From: UBA11524 sp045132495
GTDB taxonomy: Bacteria; Bacillota; Clostridia; Christensenellales; Aristaeellaceae
Direction of reading: 5' to 3'
Assembly (NCBI GenBank): GCA_045132495.1
Contig: JBGUSK010000097.1
Span: 1-64,000, forward strand
Length of the DNA: 64,000 bases
The translations under genes and the position numbers were made by a program. Under the pieces are notes generated by a model. It searched no databases, was not told where the DNA came from, and saw only the letters and a list, made by a program, of their open reading frames with translations. Below are positions 26,571-35,667 of this stretch, piece by piece; within the stretch, counting starts at the first letter, position 1, and every line of letters starts with the position of its first letter.

Positions 26571-26600
26571 GCACCCCGTCCCGCTGGGATGGGGTGCTTC
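26571..26600 (+). terminator. Terminator between acyltransferase and Nudix genes
   Basis: GCACCCCGTCCC, GCT, GGGATGGGGTGC; an A-run upstream lets it work in both directions for the convergent genes. Confidence 0.75.
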
Positions 26601-26620
26601 GCGTTGACAGGGGCGGGGAT

Positions 26621-27148
26621 TCAGCCCAGCTTGCTCACATGGGCGCCGCGACTGTTCCTCAGTGCAAACAGCAGCTCGATGAACGCGCGGTGATACGGGA
26701 TGAATCGCCCGTCTGCCAGCATTTCAAGGACTTCCGCTTCATCCGCCCACTTGACGGCCTGGACTTCGCTCTCCTGCAATGTCAGTGTGGCGAGGTCAAC
26801 GTCCATCACCAACGTGTAGATGTCGTCAAAGCCTACGTCGAAGGGGATGGTCAGCTTGGGCTGTTCCGCTGACAGGTCGAGGGAGAGACCGATCTCCTCC
26901 ATGACCTCACGCTCAGCGGCGCTGCGGGAGGTGTCCCCGGCGATGGCGCTGCCGCCGACGGTGACGTCCCACAAATTGGGCCAGCCGGATTTGAAGGGCT
27001 GGCGCTGCTGGATGAGCATTTCGCCCTTGCTGTTGAAGATCACCACATGCACCACCATGTGGTAGCGATCCGGCGGCAGGGGATTGCCCCTTTGGTGGGT
27101 TTCGCCGGTGGGAATGCGGTCGCGGGTGTAGAGATCCCAGAGCTCCAT
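26621..27148 (-). CDS. Nudix hydrolase (IPP isomerase/YfcD-like)
   Basis: 175 residues. Starts MELWDLYTRDRIPTGETHQRG, typical of the YfcD/IDI-like Nudix group, and carries a Nudix box GGSAIAGDTSRSAAEREVMEEIGL at about residues 65-88. Hydrolyses an unidentified nucleoside diphosphate or isoprenoid-like substrate. ATG 27148 is chosen because AGGAGGTGCATCATC precedes it; an upstream in-frame ATG lacks a site. Confidence 0.88.
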   Translation of the reverse strand: MELWDLYTRDRIPTGETHQRGNPLPPDRYHMVVHVVIFNSKGEMLIQQRQPFKSGWPNLWDVTVGGSAIAGDTSRSAAEREVMEEIGLSLDLSAEQPKLTIPFDVGFDDIYTLVMDVDLATLTLQESEVQAVKWADEAEVLEMLADGRFIPYHRAFIELLFALRNSRGAHVSKLG

Positions 27149-27252
27149 GATGATGCACCTCCTGCACGGGAATGGGGTGCTCATGATAGCACCGATGACG
27201 CCCAAAGTCAAGAAAAGTCCCCCGCCGGAGCGAGGGACCGATGTTGCATGGC

Positions 27253-28617
27253 TTACTTGATGGCGTTGTTGACGGCTTCAACAGCGGCCTCGGAGGTCAC
27301 GGTCGCACCGGACAGCGCGTCGATACCAGCGCCGATGGTGAAGGGGCCGGTCTTGCCCACGAACTGGGCAGCGAAGGCAGCGTCCTCACCCACGCGGGTG
27401 CCGAAGGTGGGGGTCTCGTTGGCGGTATTGAAGACGACGGAAGCGATGGTACCGTCCGCATTGAGGGTGACGGTGGCGGTCACGTCGCTGTGGAAGCCCT
27501 TGCCGGTGCCGACCTTCTCGCCGGACTCAGTGGTCTCAGCGGCGGAGGGCGTCCAGGTGGTCTGGGTCTTCAGACCGGCGGCGGTGTTGGGCATCAGGCA
27601 GATCTGCAGGCTGGTGGGCGCGCCGTACTGGGCACACACGCTGTCCAGCATGGGGTACATGCCGGTGGCGTAGTAGGCTTCCACGGCAGCCTTGCCTTCC
27701 TCGGTGGCGATGTAGCCAGCCTTGTAGGCGACCAGCGCGTCGAGGAAGGACTCGTTCAGCAGCAGGTCATAGGCGTACTTCTTCTCGCCTTCCTGCACGG
27801 TGACGAAGTTGATGCCGTTGATCATCTGGGGGCTCATGTTGATCAGGAAGGGCGCAGTGATGATGATGCGGGTGGGCACGACTTCATAGATGACCATCGC
27901 GCCGCCCTTGAGCTGCTTGTCGATGTAGGCCAGCTTGGCAGCAGTGATTTCCGCTTCATCGGTCAGCTGGGCGAAGGTCGCGGCATAGCCCATCCAGGAG
28001 GTCGCCAGGGTGGGATAGTACTTGTCGAACAGGTTCAGCAGCTTCGCCTTGCCTTCTTCGGTCTCCATGTCAGCGGGGGTGAAGATGCGCACCACGCCGT
28101 CAAACTGGATGCCGTAGGAGCAGTAGTAGTTGTAGGTCTCCTCCTCATGGGGACGCAGCTGGCGGCACCAGGAGATGGACACGTTGGGGTTCTGCTGGAT
28201 ATGCAGCGTCTTGGACGTGCCGGCCTCGGAAACACCCAGCAGGCACAGGCTGTCAACGTCCAGCACCAGCTCGAGGTTGGTGTTGTTGGGCATGTTGTTG
28301 TACACCGTGGCCATCTGGTACATTTCGCGGTAGTTCCAGCCGGTTTCGTCCTGCGCGTAGGCAGGGTTGCCCAGGTAGTGGCCGCCCTTGAGGAATTCCT
28401 TGATGGCCATGACCTGCAGCTCCTCGGTCCACTCGATGGCGCCGAAGTTCACGCCGCCAGCCTTGTTGGTAGTGGCGGAGGTCAGCACGTCAGCGCCGGC
28501 CTTGACGTAGCCATTGGCCAGCGCCCAGGCGTGGAGCTCGTCCTCAGTCATCTCGGCTGCGGCGATGCAGGGAATCAGCATCATCGCGGCAAGCAGGATC
28601 GCAAGAATCTTCTTCAT
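27253..28617 (-). CDS. Secreted flavoprotein: split-barrel domain plus covalent FMN-binding domain
   Basis: 454 residues. Signal peptide KKILAILLAAMMLIPCIAAAE. The middle region resembles a pyridoxamine-oxidase-type split barrel (LVLDVDSLCLLGVSEAGTSKTLHIQQNPNVSISWCR). The C-terminal FMN_bind domain has DALSGATVTSEA, the target motif of the flavin transferase ApbE; Thr439 would carry covalent FMN. Likely an extracytoplasmic redox enzyme or electron-transfer partner; substrate unknown. ATG 28617 follows AAGGAGGTACGATTCAT. No apbE, Rnf or membrane flavoprotein gene is adjacent. Confidence 0.85.
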   Translation of the reverse strand: MKKILAILLAAMMLIPCIAAAEMTEDELHAWALANGYVKAGADVLTSATTNKAGGVNFGAIEWTEELQVMAIKEFLKGGHYLGNPAYAQDETGWNYREMYQMATVYNNMPNNTNLELVLDVDSLCLLGVSEAGTSKTLHIQQNPNVSISWCRQLRPHEEETYNYYCSYGIQFDGVVRIFTPADMETEEGKAKLLNLFDKYYPTLATSWMGYAATFAQLTDEAEITAAKLAYIDKQLKGGAMVIYEVVPTRIIITAPFLINMSPQMINGINFVTVQEGEKKYAYDLLLNESFLDALVAYKAGYIATEEGKAAVEAYYATGMYPMLDSVCAQYGAPTSLQICLMPNTAAGLKTQTTWTPSAAETTESGEKVGTGKGFHSDVTATVTLNADGTIASVVFNTANETPTFGTRVGEDAAFAAQFVGKTGPFTIGAGIDALSGATVTSEAAVEAVNNAIK

Positions 28618-28653
28618 ATGAATCGTACCTCCTTGTGCGTTTTGGTTATAATT

Positions 28654-28682
28654 ATTGTAGCATCCTGACAATTCGCTGTCAA
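28654..28682 (-). promoter_or_regulatory. Promoter of the secreted flavoprotein gene
   Basis: Minus-strand TTGACA (28682-28677), 17 bp, TACAAT (28659-28654). Confidence 0.75.
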
Positions 28683-28766
28683 TCCTTTTCTGCCAAAATT
28701 TGAAAAATACTGTGCTGCAGATATGCCCCCTGCAAGCGCCGCGGCTGTCCTTCCTGTGTACAGCCC

Positions 28767-28795
28767 TTCCAACCGGACAGAAAATGTGCTACAAT
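28767..28795 (+). promoter_or_regulatory. Promoter of the malic enzyme gene
   Basis: TTCCAA (28767-28772), 17 bp, TACAAT (28790-28795), 32 bp before the start codon. Confidence 0.5.
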
Positions 28796-28827
28796 AACCC
28801 CGAAGCGAAACAAGGAGGAATCCCCTC

Positions 28828-30006
28828 ATGGATTATAATCAGCTGGCTCTTGAAATGCATGAGAAGCATCACGGCAAGATCGCCGTGTCCCCGAAGGTCC
28901 GCGTGGAAAACCGCGATGACCTCTCCACCGCCTACACCCCCGGCGTTGCCGAGCCCTGCCGCCGCATCGCTGCCAATAAGGCGGATGTGTACCGTTATAC
29001 CGCCAAGGGCAACCTGGTCGCTGTGGTGTCCGACGGCACCGCCGTTCTGGGCCTGGGCGATATTGGCCCGGAGGCCGCCATGCCCGTCATGGAGGGCAAG
29101 GCGCTGCTGTTCAAGGAGTTCGCCGACGTGGACGCCTTCCCCATCTGCCTGGACACCAAGGACGTGGACGAGATCGTCCGCACGGTGAAGTTCCTCGCGC
29201 CCACCTTCGGCGGCATCAACCTGGAGGACATCTCCGCGCCCCGCTGCTTTGAGATCGAAAAGCGCCTCAAGGAGGAGCTGGATATCCCCGTCTTTCACGA
29301 CGATCAGCATGGCACCGCCATCGTGGTCAGCGCAGGTCTGCTCAACGCCCTGAAGCTGGTCGGCAAGAAGATGGAGGACGTGAGCATCGTCATCAACGGC
29401 GCGGGCAGCGCGGGTATCTCTATCGCGAAGCTGCTGATGCAGTTCGGTGCGGGCAATATCGTGCTGGTAGACAAAAACGGCGCGGTCAGCGTGGACGAAA
29501 GCTGGCTCAACCCGGCCCAGCGGGCGATGGCGGAGGTCACCAACAAGCATAATGAGCGCGGCCCGCTGGCGGAAATCATCCGCGGCAAGGACGTGTTCAT
29601 CGGCGTATCGGCCCCGAAGGTGGTGACCGCGGAGATGGTCGCCACCATGGCGGCGGATGCGATTGTCTTCGCGATGGCCAATCCCACCCCCGAGATCATG
29701 CCGGAAGAGGCCGCGAAGGGCGGCGCACGGGTGATCGCCACCGGCCGCAGCGACTACCCCAACCAGATCAACAACGTGCTGGTGTTCCCGGGCATCTTCC
29801 GGGGCGCGCTGGACGCTCAGGCCACCGACATCACCGAGGAAATGAAGCTCGCCGCCGCCCGGGCGATCGCCGCCATTGTGACGGATGACGAATTGCGGGA
29901 GGATTACATCATCCCCGGCGCGTTTGACAAGCGGGTCGCGCCTGCGGTGGCGGGCGCCGTCATGGCGTGCGCGAAGGAGCAGGGGGGTTCCAAGCTGTAT
30001 AAGTGA
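28828..30006 (+). CDS. NAD(P)-dependent malic enzyme
   Basis: 392-residue short-form malic enzyme, oxidative decarboxylation of malate to pyruvate. N-terminal malic domain with STAYTPGVAEPCRRI, KGNLVAVVSDGTAVLGLGDIG, the catalytic Lys in MEGKALLFKEFA, and the metal-binding region FHDDQHGTAIVV. The NAD(P) Rossmann motif is INGAGSAGISIAKLL, and VFAMANPTPEIMPEEA and TGRSDYPNQINNVLVFPGIFRGALD follow. ATG 28828 after CAAGGAGGAATCCCCTC. Supplies pyruvate and reducing power; lies between two unrelated transcription units. Confidence 0.95.
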   Translation: MDYNQLALEMHEKHHGKIAVSPKVRVENRDDLSTAYTPGVAEPCRRIAANKADVYRYTAKGNLVAVVSDGTAVLGLGDIGPEAAMPVMEGKALLFKEFADVDAFPICLDTKDVDEIVRTVKFLAPTFGGINLEDISAPRCFEIEKRLKEELDIPVFHDDQHGTAIVVSAGLLNALKLVGKKMEDVSIVINGAGSAGISIAKLLMQFGAGNIVLVDKNGAVSVDESWLNPAQRAMAEVTNKHNERGPLAEIIRGKDVFIGVSAPKVVTAEMVATMAADAIVFAMANPTPEIMPEEAAKGGARVIATGRSDYPNQINNVLVFPGIFRGALDAQATDITEEMKLAAARAIAAIVTDDELREDYIIPGAFDKRVAPAVAGAVMACAKEQGGSKLYK

Positions 30007-30031
30007 GGATGAAATCCCCGTAATTTCGGAC

Positions 30032-30060
30032 TTTACAACCGCGCAGAAACGTGCTATAAT
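30032..30060 (+). promoter_or_regulatory. leuS promoter
   Basis: TTTACA (30032-30037), 17 bp, TATAAT (30055-30060). Confidence 0.8.
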
Positions 30061-30067
30061 CCCAGTA

Positions 30068-30296
30068 TTCGCGAGGAACGGGAACGCTGTCCCATCCCCT
30101 GTACAGAGAGCCGTGCGTTTGGTGGAAGCGCGGACAGGACACAGACAGCCGCTCGCCCGGGAGTGAAACCGGATCATCCGGCGATTGGCGCACGTTACGC
30201 GCAAGAGTGGCCCATCACGCATGGGCAAGCAGAGTGGTACCGCGAAGTGATTTTTCAACTTCGTCTTTGCGTTTTGCAGGGACGGAGTTTTTTTGT
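30068..30296 (+). promoter_or_regulatory. T-box riboswitch controlling leuS (tRNA-Leu sensing)
   Basis: The leader contains the T-box core GCAGAGTGGTACCGCG (30229-30244). An intrinsic terminator follows: AACTTCGTC (30257-30265) pairs with GACGGAGTT (30281-30289), then a T-run to 30294. A stem I region upstream includes GGTGGAAGCGCGGACAGGAC. A CTC followed by a purine at 30152-30154 is the likely leucine specifier codon. Uncharged tRNA-Leu would pair with the T-box sequence, stabilise the antiterminator and allow leuS transcription. Confidence 0.9.
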
Positions 30297-30349
30297 CCCG
30301 ATAACGACGAAAGGCGGCTTCTCGCCGCCCAACAAGGAGGCAACCACCC

Positions 30350-32764
30350 ATGGAATTCAAGCCCTACAACCCGGCAGAGATCGAGCCGAAATGGCAAAAA
30401 CACTGGGATGACAACCAGACCTTTGCCGCCACCAACGACTACTCCAAGCCCAAGTTCTACGGCCTGATCGAGTTCCCCTATCCCAGCGGAAACGGTCTGC
30501 ACGTGGGCCATCCCCGTTCCAACACGGCCATGGACATCATCTCCCGCAAGCGCCGCATGGAGGGCTGCAACGTGCTGTTCCCTATCGGCTGGGACGCTTT
30601 CGGCCTGCCGACTGAGAACTTCGCCATCAAGCACAACATCCACCCTGCCATCGTCACCAAGCAGAACGTGGATCATTTCCGCATGCAGCTCAAGCGCCTG
30701 GGCTTCTCCTTCGACTACAGCCGCGAGGTGGACACCACTGATCCCGGCTATTACAAGTGGACCCAGTGGATCTTCCTGAAGCTGTTTGAGAAGGGCATGG
30801 TCTTCCGTGACAAGACCCTGGTCAACTACTGCCCCACCTGTAAGGTCGTTCTGTCCAATGAGGACAGCCAGGGCGGCAAGTGCGACGTCTGCCACGGCGA
30901 CGTCATCCAGCTGCCCAAGGACGTGTGGTACCTGCGCATCACCAAGTATGCGGACAAGCTGCTCGAGGGCCTGAAGAGCGTTGACTACCCCGAGAACATC
31001 GCCCAGCAGCAGGTGAACTGGATCGGCAAGTCCACCGGCGCATTCGTGGATTTCACCATCAACGGCGCTGATGAGAAGCTGACCATCTACACCACCCGCC
31101 CCGATACCCTCTTCGGCGTGACCTTCATGGTCATGGCGCCCGAGCATCCCATGCTGGACAAGTATGCTGACAAGATCTCCAACATGGACGCGATCCTGGC
31201 CTACCGCGAGGAGTGCGCCAAGAAGACCGAGTTCGAGCGCACCCAGCTGGTGAAGGAAAAGACCGGTCTGCGCATCGACGGCATCAGCGGCATCAATCCC
31301 CTGACCGGCAAAGAAGTGCCGATCTTCATCTCCGACTATGTCATGATGGGCTACGGCACCGGCGCGATCATGGCCGTTCCTGCCCACGACCAGCGTGACT
31401 GGGAGTTCGCCAAGAAGTTCGGCGTGGACATCATCGAGGTCATCAAGGGCGGCGACATCACCAAGGAAGCCTACACCGGCGACGGCGAGATGGTCAACTC
31501 CGACTTCCTCAACGGCTGCACCAACAAGAAGGAATCCATCGAGAAGGTGCTGGTCGAGATCGAGAAGCGCGGCTGCGGTAAGGCCGGCGTCCAGTACAAG
31601 ATGAAGGACTGGGCCTTCAACCGTCAGCGCTACTGGGGCGAGCCCATCCCGCTGGTGCACTGCCCCCACTGCGGCGTGGTGGCCGTTCCCTATGAGGAGC
31701 TGCCCCTGCAGCTGCCTGAGGTGGAGGACTTCCAGCCCGGCACCGACGGCAAGTCCCCCCTGGCCCGCATTGAGAGCTATGTGAAGTGCAAGTGCCCCAA
31801 GTGCGGCGCGGACGCTGAGCGCGAGACCGATACCATGCCCCAGTGGGCCGGTTCCTCCTGGTACTTCCTGCGCTACTGCGATCCCCACAACACTGAGGCT
31901 TTCGCCTCCAAGGAAGCCCTCGATTATTGGATGCCCGTTGACTGGTACAACGGCGGCATGGAGCACGTGACCCGTCACCTGCTCTACTCCCGCTTCTGGC
32001 ATCAGTTCCTGTATGACCTGGGCGAGGTCTCCTGCCCCGAACCCTACATGAAGCGCACCGCGCAGGGTCTGATCCTGGGCACTGACGGCGAGAAGATGTC
32101 CAAGTCCCGCGGCAACGTGGTGAACCCCGACGACATCATCGACGACATCGGCGCGGACGCCTTCCGCGTGTACGAGATGTTCATGGGCGCCTTCGACCAG
32201 GCGATCCCGTGGTCCACCAACGGCGCCAAGGGCTGCAAGAAGTTCCTGGACCGTGTGTGGCGCCTGCAGGAGATGATGGTGGAGGGCGAGGAGTACACCG
32301 ACAAGCTCTGCTACTCCATGCACGAGACCATCAAGAAGGTCTCCGAGGACTTCGAGGCCATGAAGTTCAACACCGCCATCGCCCAGATGATGACGCTGGT
32401 GAACGAGATGTACGCCATCGGCTCCGTCAACAAGGCTGAGCTGAAGACGCTGATCTGCCTGCTGAACCCTGTTGCCCCCCACATCACCGAGGAGATGTGG
32501 GCGAATCTGGGCTGCGAGGGCGAGGTGGCCTTCGCCCAGTGGCCCCAGTGGGACGAGAAGGCACTGGTCAAGTCCGAGGTGGAGATCGCGGTGCAGGTGG
32601 CTGGCAAGATCCGCGGCCGCATCATGATCCCCGCTGACATGACCAAGGAAGTGGCCGAGAAGGAACTGGTCAACCACCCCGAGGTGCAGAAGATCCTCGC
32701 CGGCAAGACCGTCATGAAGGTCATCTTCGTGCCCGGCCGTCTGGTGAACTTTATTGCTAAGTGA
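30350..32764 (+). CDS. leuS: Leucyl-tRNA synthetase
   Basis: 804-residue class I synthetase. HIGH-type motif as PYPSGNGLHVGHPRSN near residue 50; zinc-like YCPTCKVVLSNEDSQGGKCDVCHGD; the editing domain with TTRPDTLFGVTFMV and YGTGAIMAVPAHDQRD; a second CPHCG/CKCPKCG pair; KMSKSRGNVVNPDD near residue 581; and an anticodon-binding C-terminus (IAVQVAGKIRGRI). Complete and standard in length. ATG follows AAGGAGGCAACCACCC and the T-box leader. Confidence 0.97.
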   Translation: MEFKPYNPAEIEPKWQKHWDDNQTFAATNDYSKPKFYGLIEFPYPSGNGLHVGHPRSNTAMDIISRKRRMEGCNVLFPIGWDAFGLPTENFAIKHNIHPAIVTKQNVDHFRMQLKRLGFSFDYSREVDTTDPGYYKWTQWIFLKLFEKGMVFRDKTLVNYCPTCKVVLSNEDSQGGKCDVCHGDVIQLPKDVWYLRITKYADKLLEGLKSVDYPENIAQQQVNWIGKSTGAFVDFTINGADEKLTIYTTRPDTLFGVTFMVMAPEHPMLDKYADKISNMDAILAYREECAKKTEFERTQLVKEKTGLRIDGISGINPLTGKEVPIFISDYVMMGYGTGAIMAVPAHDQRDWEFAKKFGVDIIEVIKGGDITKEAYTGDGEMVNSDFLNGCTNKKESIEKVLVEIEKRGCGKAGVQYKMKDWAFNRQRYWGEPIPLVHCPHCGVVAVPYEELPLQLPEVEDFQPGTDGKSPLARIESYVKCKCPKCGADAERETDTMPQWAGSSWYFLRYCDPHNTEAFASKEALDYWMPVDWYNGGMEHVTRHLLYSRFWHQFLYDLGEVSCPEPYMKRTAQGLILGTDGEKMSKSRGNVVNPDDIIDDIGADAFRVYEMFMGAFDQAIPWSTNGAKGCKKFLDRVWRLQEMMVEGEEYTDKLCYSMHETIKKVSEDFEAMKFNTAIAQMMTLVNEMYAIGSVNKAELKTLICLLNPVAPHITEEMWANLGCEGEVAFAQWPQWDEKALVKSEVEIAVQVAGKIRGRIMIPADMTKEVAEKELVNHPEVQKILAGKTVMKVIFVPGRLVNFIAK

Positions 32765-32776
32765 TGATCACCGCAA

Positions 32777-32801
32777 GGGAGGGGATTGCCCCTCCCTTTT
32801 T
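32777..32801 (+). terminator. leuS terminator
   Basis: GGGAGGGG, ATTG, CCCCTCCC, TTTTT. The 217 bp from here to the next gene hold no gene I can support. Confidence 0.85.
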
Positions 32802-33018
32802 GTTGGCAGCGGACAGACGGCTCGATGACTTCTCTTAGGAGAGGAGGCTTTGGCGTCTTCCAAGAACGTGCTGAACGAGTACAGGATTTCTCAGCAAATT
32901 TCACATTCCGGTCAGCAGGAAAATCCTCCCTGCATGCCGAAATTCCCGTGATGACGCGGATGATTTTCCCCGTCTGAAACGTTGTATGAGTGAACAATTA
33001 TTTCCGAGGTGAACCCCC

Positions 33019-33864
33019 ATGCGCAAACTGATACGCATGCTGATCCTATTCCTGACCTGTTGCCTGCTCCTGACCGCCCCAGCCTTTGCTGAGGACGTGT
33101 GCACGGTCAGGGATGCAATGGCGGCTTCCCATGTAACGACGGAACGGCCCTACCTTCGGGTGCTTTGTCCGCTGGAGGGCGAAACCAGCGTGACTCTCTC
33201 TGTGTCCGACGAGTGGGGGTATCTCATTTACCAGCGCTACTACGCCAATTGCGCCGGAGAGTTCCGCTCCAGCGATATCCACCTGCCTGTGGAGGGTGAA
33301 AGCTGCGATTATACAGTGACCCTCGCCACCAATGCAGGGGAGTATTCCTTCACCGTCACCCGCGAGCAGCCGATGCTCACCGATACTGCCGTGTACGCAG
33401 GCGGATTGACTCTGGCGGAAATGACTGGCGGAAGCCCTTATAAGTACGCTGTGGTGATCGACATGGACGGCCTCAACGAAGAGACTGCTGTCGCCCCCAT
33501 GCTGGCAGATGGCCGCCAGATCGGCGAGGTGTACTTCTCCGTTCTGGACGGAAGGCTGACCGTGTCTGCCAGCCTCTTTGTGGAGGGTGTGATCGACAAG
33601 GCGAATGTGTACATCGCGGCGGATGCGATCACCGCATCGACCCTGGGCAGCAGCCGATTCACCGGCACGAAGACCCGGCTTGACCGGGCCATCGACCTGG
33701 GCAGCACGCCCTACGCCGCTGTGATGGTGCAGCTGACCGTCACCTACGACCCCGCCGGCGCGCAGAGCTTCTCCATGGGCCGTGAAGAGCAGGAGGCCTA
33801 TGTGGAGCTGCTGGAGAACTGGCAGCTGATGCAGATGACCACGGCGAATGAAGCGGTTGGATAA
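33019..33864 (+). CDS. Secreted protein of unknown function
   Basis: 281 residues with a signal peptide (LIRMLILFLTCCLLLTAPAFAED). The mature part is rich in beta-strand and Thr, resembling bacterial Ig-like sandwiches (RPYLRVLCPLEGETSVTLSVSDEWGYLIYQ; YTVTLATNAGEYSFTVTRE), followed by a second globular half with VVIDMDGLNEETAVAPMLADG. No family recognised. ATG 33019 after TTCCGAGGTGAACCCCC. Shared terminator with the convergent GH43 gene. Confidence 0.75.
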   Translation: MRKLIRMLILFLTCCLLLTAPAFAEDVCTVRDAMAASHVTTERPYLRVLCPLEGETSVTLSVSDEWGYLIYQRYYANCAGEFRSSDIHLPVEGESCDYTVTLATNAGEYSFTVTREQPMLTDTAVYAGGLTLAEMTGGSPYKYAVVIDMDGLNEETAVAPMLADGRQIGEVYFSVLDGRLTVSASLFVEGVIDKANVYIAADAITASTLGSSRFTGTKTRLDRAIDLGSTPYAAVMVQLTVTYDPAGAQSFSMGREEQEAYVELLENWQLMQMTTANEAVG

Positions 33865-33880
33865 GTGCTGAATGCAAGCC

Positions 33881-33908
33881 AAAAGGCTCCCCACTGGGGG
33901 AGCCTTTT
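33881..33908. terminator. Bidirectional terminator made from an R2-family hairpin
   Basis: AAAAGGCTCCCC, ACT, GGGGGAGCCTTTT: a symmetrical hairpin with T-runs on both strands between convergent genes. It is the hairpin core of the R2 dispersed repeat. Confidence 0.8.
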
Positions 33909-33917
33909 CAGATGCCC

Positions 33918-35456
33918 TTATTCACCTGTGTAACGGAAATGACGGAAGGCGGCAGCAGCGCCTTCGCCGCTGACGAAGCAGCCTACATACGCCCCGACGA
34001 AGCCGCCGGAGGTCTCGCTGCCAAGGAAGCTGCCGTCTGATTCAGCCACGGGCGTGCCGTTCACCAGCAGGGTGTGTGCCTGCCCCTTCGCGGAGATGGC
34101 GAGCTCGCAGGCATCGCCCGCCACGGGCGCTTCCCACAGCACCGTTACGATGCGGGGATGGGGCTGCGGGTGGGGGTTCTGATAGTCCGGCCTGCCGCAC
34201 TTTTCGCTGCGGACGGCGCGGGCGATGAGGCCGCTTTCCGTGCGCAGGACACTTACCCGCAGGTGGTTGAAGCCGTTTTGCAGAAGCAGGATGCCGGCCT
34301 CGCCGGTTTTCCCGGGGCAGACGGTGACAGCGGCGGTGAAGTCCATGTGCTGCTGGCGGCGGGCATAGAAGCCGGGACAGCCGTTGGGCACAGGACAGCG
34401 GGGAAGATCATCCGGGACGAGCCAGTCCTGATTGCTGCGCAGGGTCAGCGTATCGTCCACGATGGAGAATGTGTCCGCTGCGGGCGTGCCGAGGGTGTTC
34501 CAGCACAGGGCGTGGAAATCGTCGTGGTCCGGCTCGGCGAAGGGGCAGGCAGTGAGGTTCGGGGCGGGGTATTCCCACTCGATCCTGCCAGTGCCAGGGC
34601 TGACTACCGGCCATTCGCCCGACCAGTCCACCGGGGCGATGAAGGTCTCCCGGCCCAGGTTCTTGTGATAGCCGCCGTAAATGCGGCTGGCCAGCGCCAC
34701 GATGTACCAGGTGCCGTCCTTCAATTGCACCAGGTCGCCGTGGCCCACGTTGCTGATGGGATAATTGAGGCCCAGGTGCCGATGGGTGAGGATGGGGTTG
34801 CCCTTGTAGCCTTCAAAGGGGCCCATTGGGGATTTGCTGCGGGCGATGGTCACGGCGTGGAAGTCCTCCGTACCGCCCTCAGCGATCAACAGGTAATACC
34901 AGCCGTCCTTCTTGTACATGTGGGGCGCTTCGGGGGCCCAGGCGTTTTTGAGTGCGCCGTTCCAGGCGAAGACCCGATCGGTGACGCTGTCCGTGGTGAG
35001 GTCAAGGCGGCCCACCCATACGCCGGGCTTCTGCTCAGCCCAGTCGGTGGTACCCATCATGTAGACGCTGCCGTCATCGTCCCAGAAGATGGTCGGGTCG
35101 ATGCCGGGAGCATTGCGGATATAATGGGGTTCCGACCAGGGCCCGGCGGGGTCCTCCGCGGTGACGTAGAAATTTCCGCCATGGCTGACATTTGTCGTGA
35201 CCATGTAGAACAGCCCGTCATGCCAGCGGATGGTAGGAGCGTATATGCCGCCGGAAATAGACTGCCAGTCCAGCGGGAGCTGGGAGGGGCGGTGCAGACA
35301 ATGGCCGATCTGCTCCCAGTGAACCAGGTCGCGGCTGTGGAACACCGGCACGCCCGGATAGTAGGAAAAGCTGGAGGTGACCATGTAAAAGTCATCCTCT
35401 ACCCGGCAGATGGAGGGGTCAGGATAAAACCCCGGCAGAAGGGGGTTGCGAAGCAT
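33918..35456 (-). CDS. Glycoside hydrolase family 43 (beta-xylosidase/arabinofuranosidase type)
   Basis: 512-residue cytoplasmic enzyme. Five-bladed propeller with catalytic base Asp in GFYPDPSIC (N-terminus), pKa-tuning Asp in PGIDPTIFWDDDG and catalytic acid Glu in APEAPHMYKKDGWYYLLIAEGG. A C-terminal beta-sandwich (FYARRQQHMDFTAAVTV...GFVGAYVGCF) is of the XynB-like type. No signal peptide, so it cleaves imported oligosaccharides. ATG 35456 after ACGGAGGCTGATACGC. Divergent from lacZ-type beta-galactosidase, forming part of the glycan-use cluster. Confidence 0.9.
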   Translation of the reverse strand: MLRNPLLPGFYPDPSICRVEDDFYMVTSSFSYYPGVPVFHSRDLVHWEQIGHCLHRPSQLPLDWQSISGGIYAPTIRWHDGLFYMVTTNVSHGGNFYVTAEDPAGPWSEPHYIRNAPGIDPTIFWDDDGSVYMMGTTDWAEQKPGVWVGRLDLTTDSVTDRVFAWNGALKNAWAPEAPHMYKKDGWYYLLIAEGGTEDFHAVTIARSKSPMGPFEGYKGNPILTHRHLGLNYPISNVGHGDLVQLKDGTWYIVALASRIYGGYHKNLGRETFIAPVDWSGEWPVVSPGTGRIEWEYPAPNLTACPFAEPDHDDFHALCWNTLGTPAADTFSIVDDTLTLRSNQDWLVPDDLPRCPVPNGCPGFYARRQQHMDFTAAVTVCPGKTGEAGILLLQNGFNHLRVSVLRTESGLIARAVRSEKCGRPDYQNPHPQPHPRIVTVLWEAPVAGDACELAISAKGQAHTLLVNGTPVAESDGSFLGSETSGGFVGAYVGCFVSGEGAAAAFRHFRYTGE

Positions 35457-35667
35457 GCGTATCAGCCTCCGTAAGCATGTTTTGCTGATTATACCACATT
35501 CTCACCTGACGGAAAAGAGGGGAAATATCTTCTCTTCCATATGGACAAAGCGACCTGGTGGGAGTATAATACAACCGTGTAGGTATATGCCCATATGCTC
35601 CGGGAATCGCAAGGGCTCCGGGGCAGTATCAAATCAAAATACAAGTCGATGAGAGGAGCTGCCCGTC

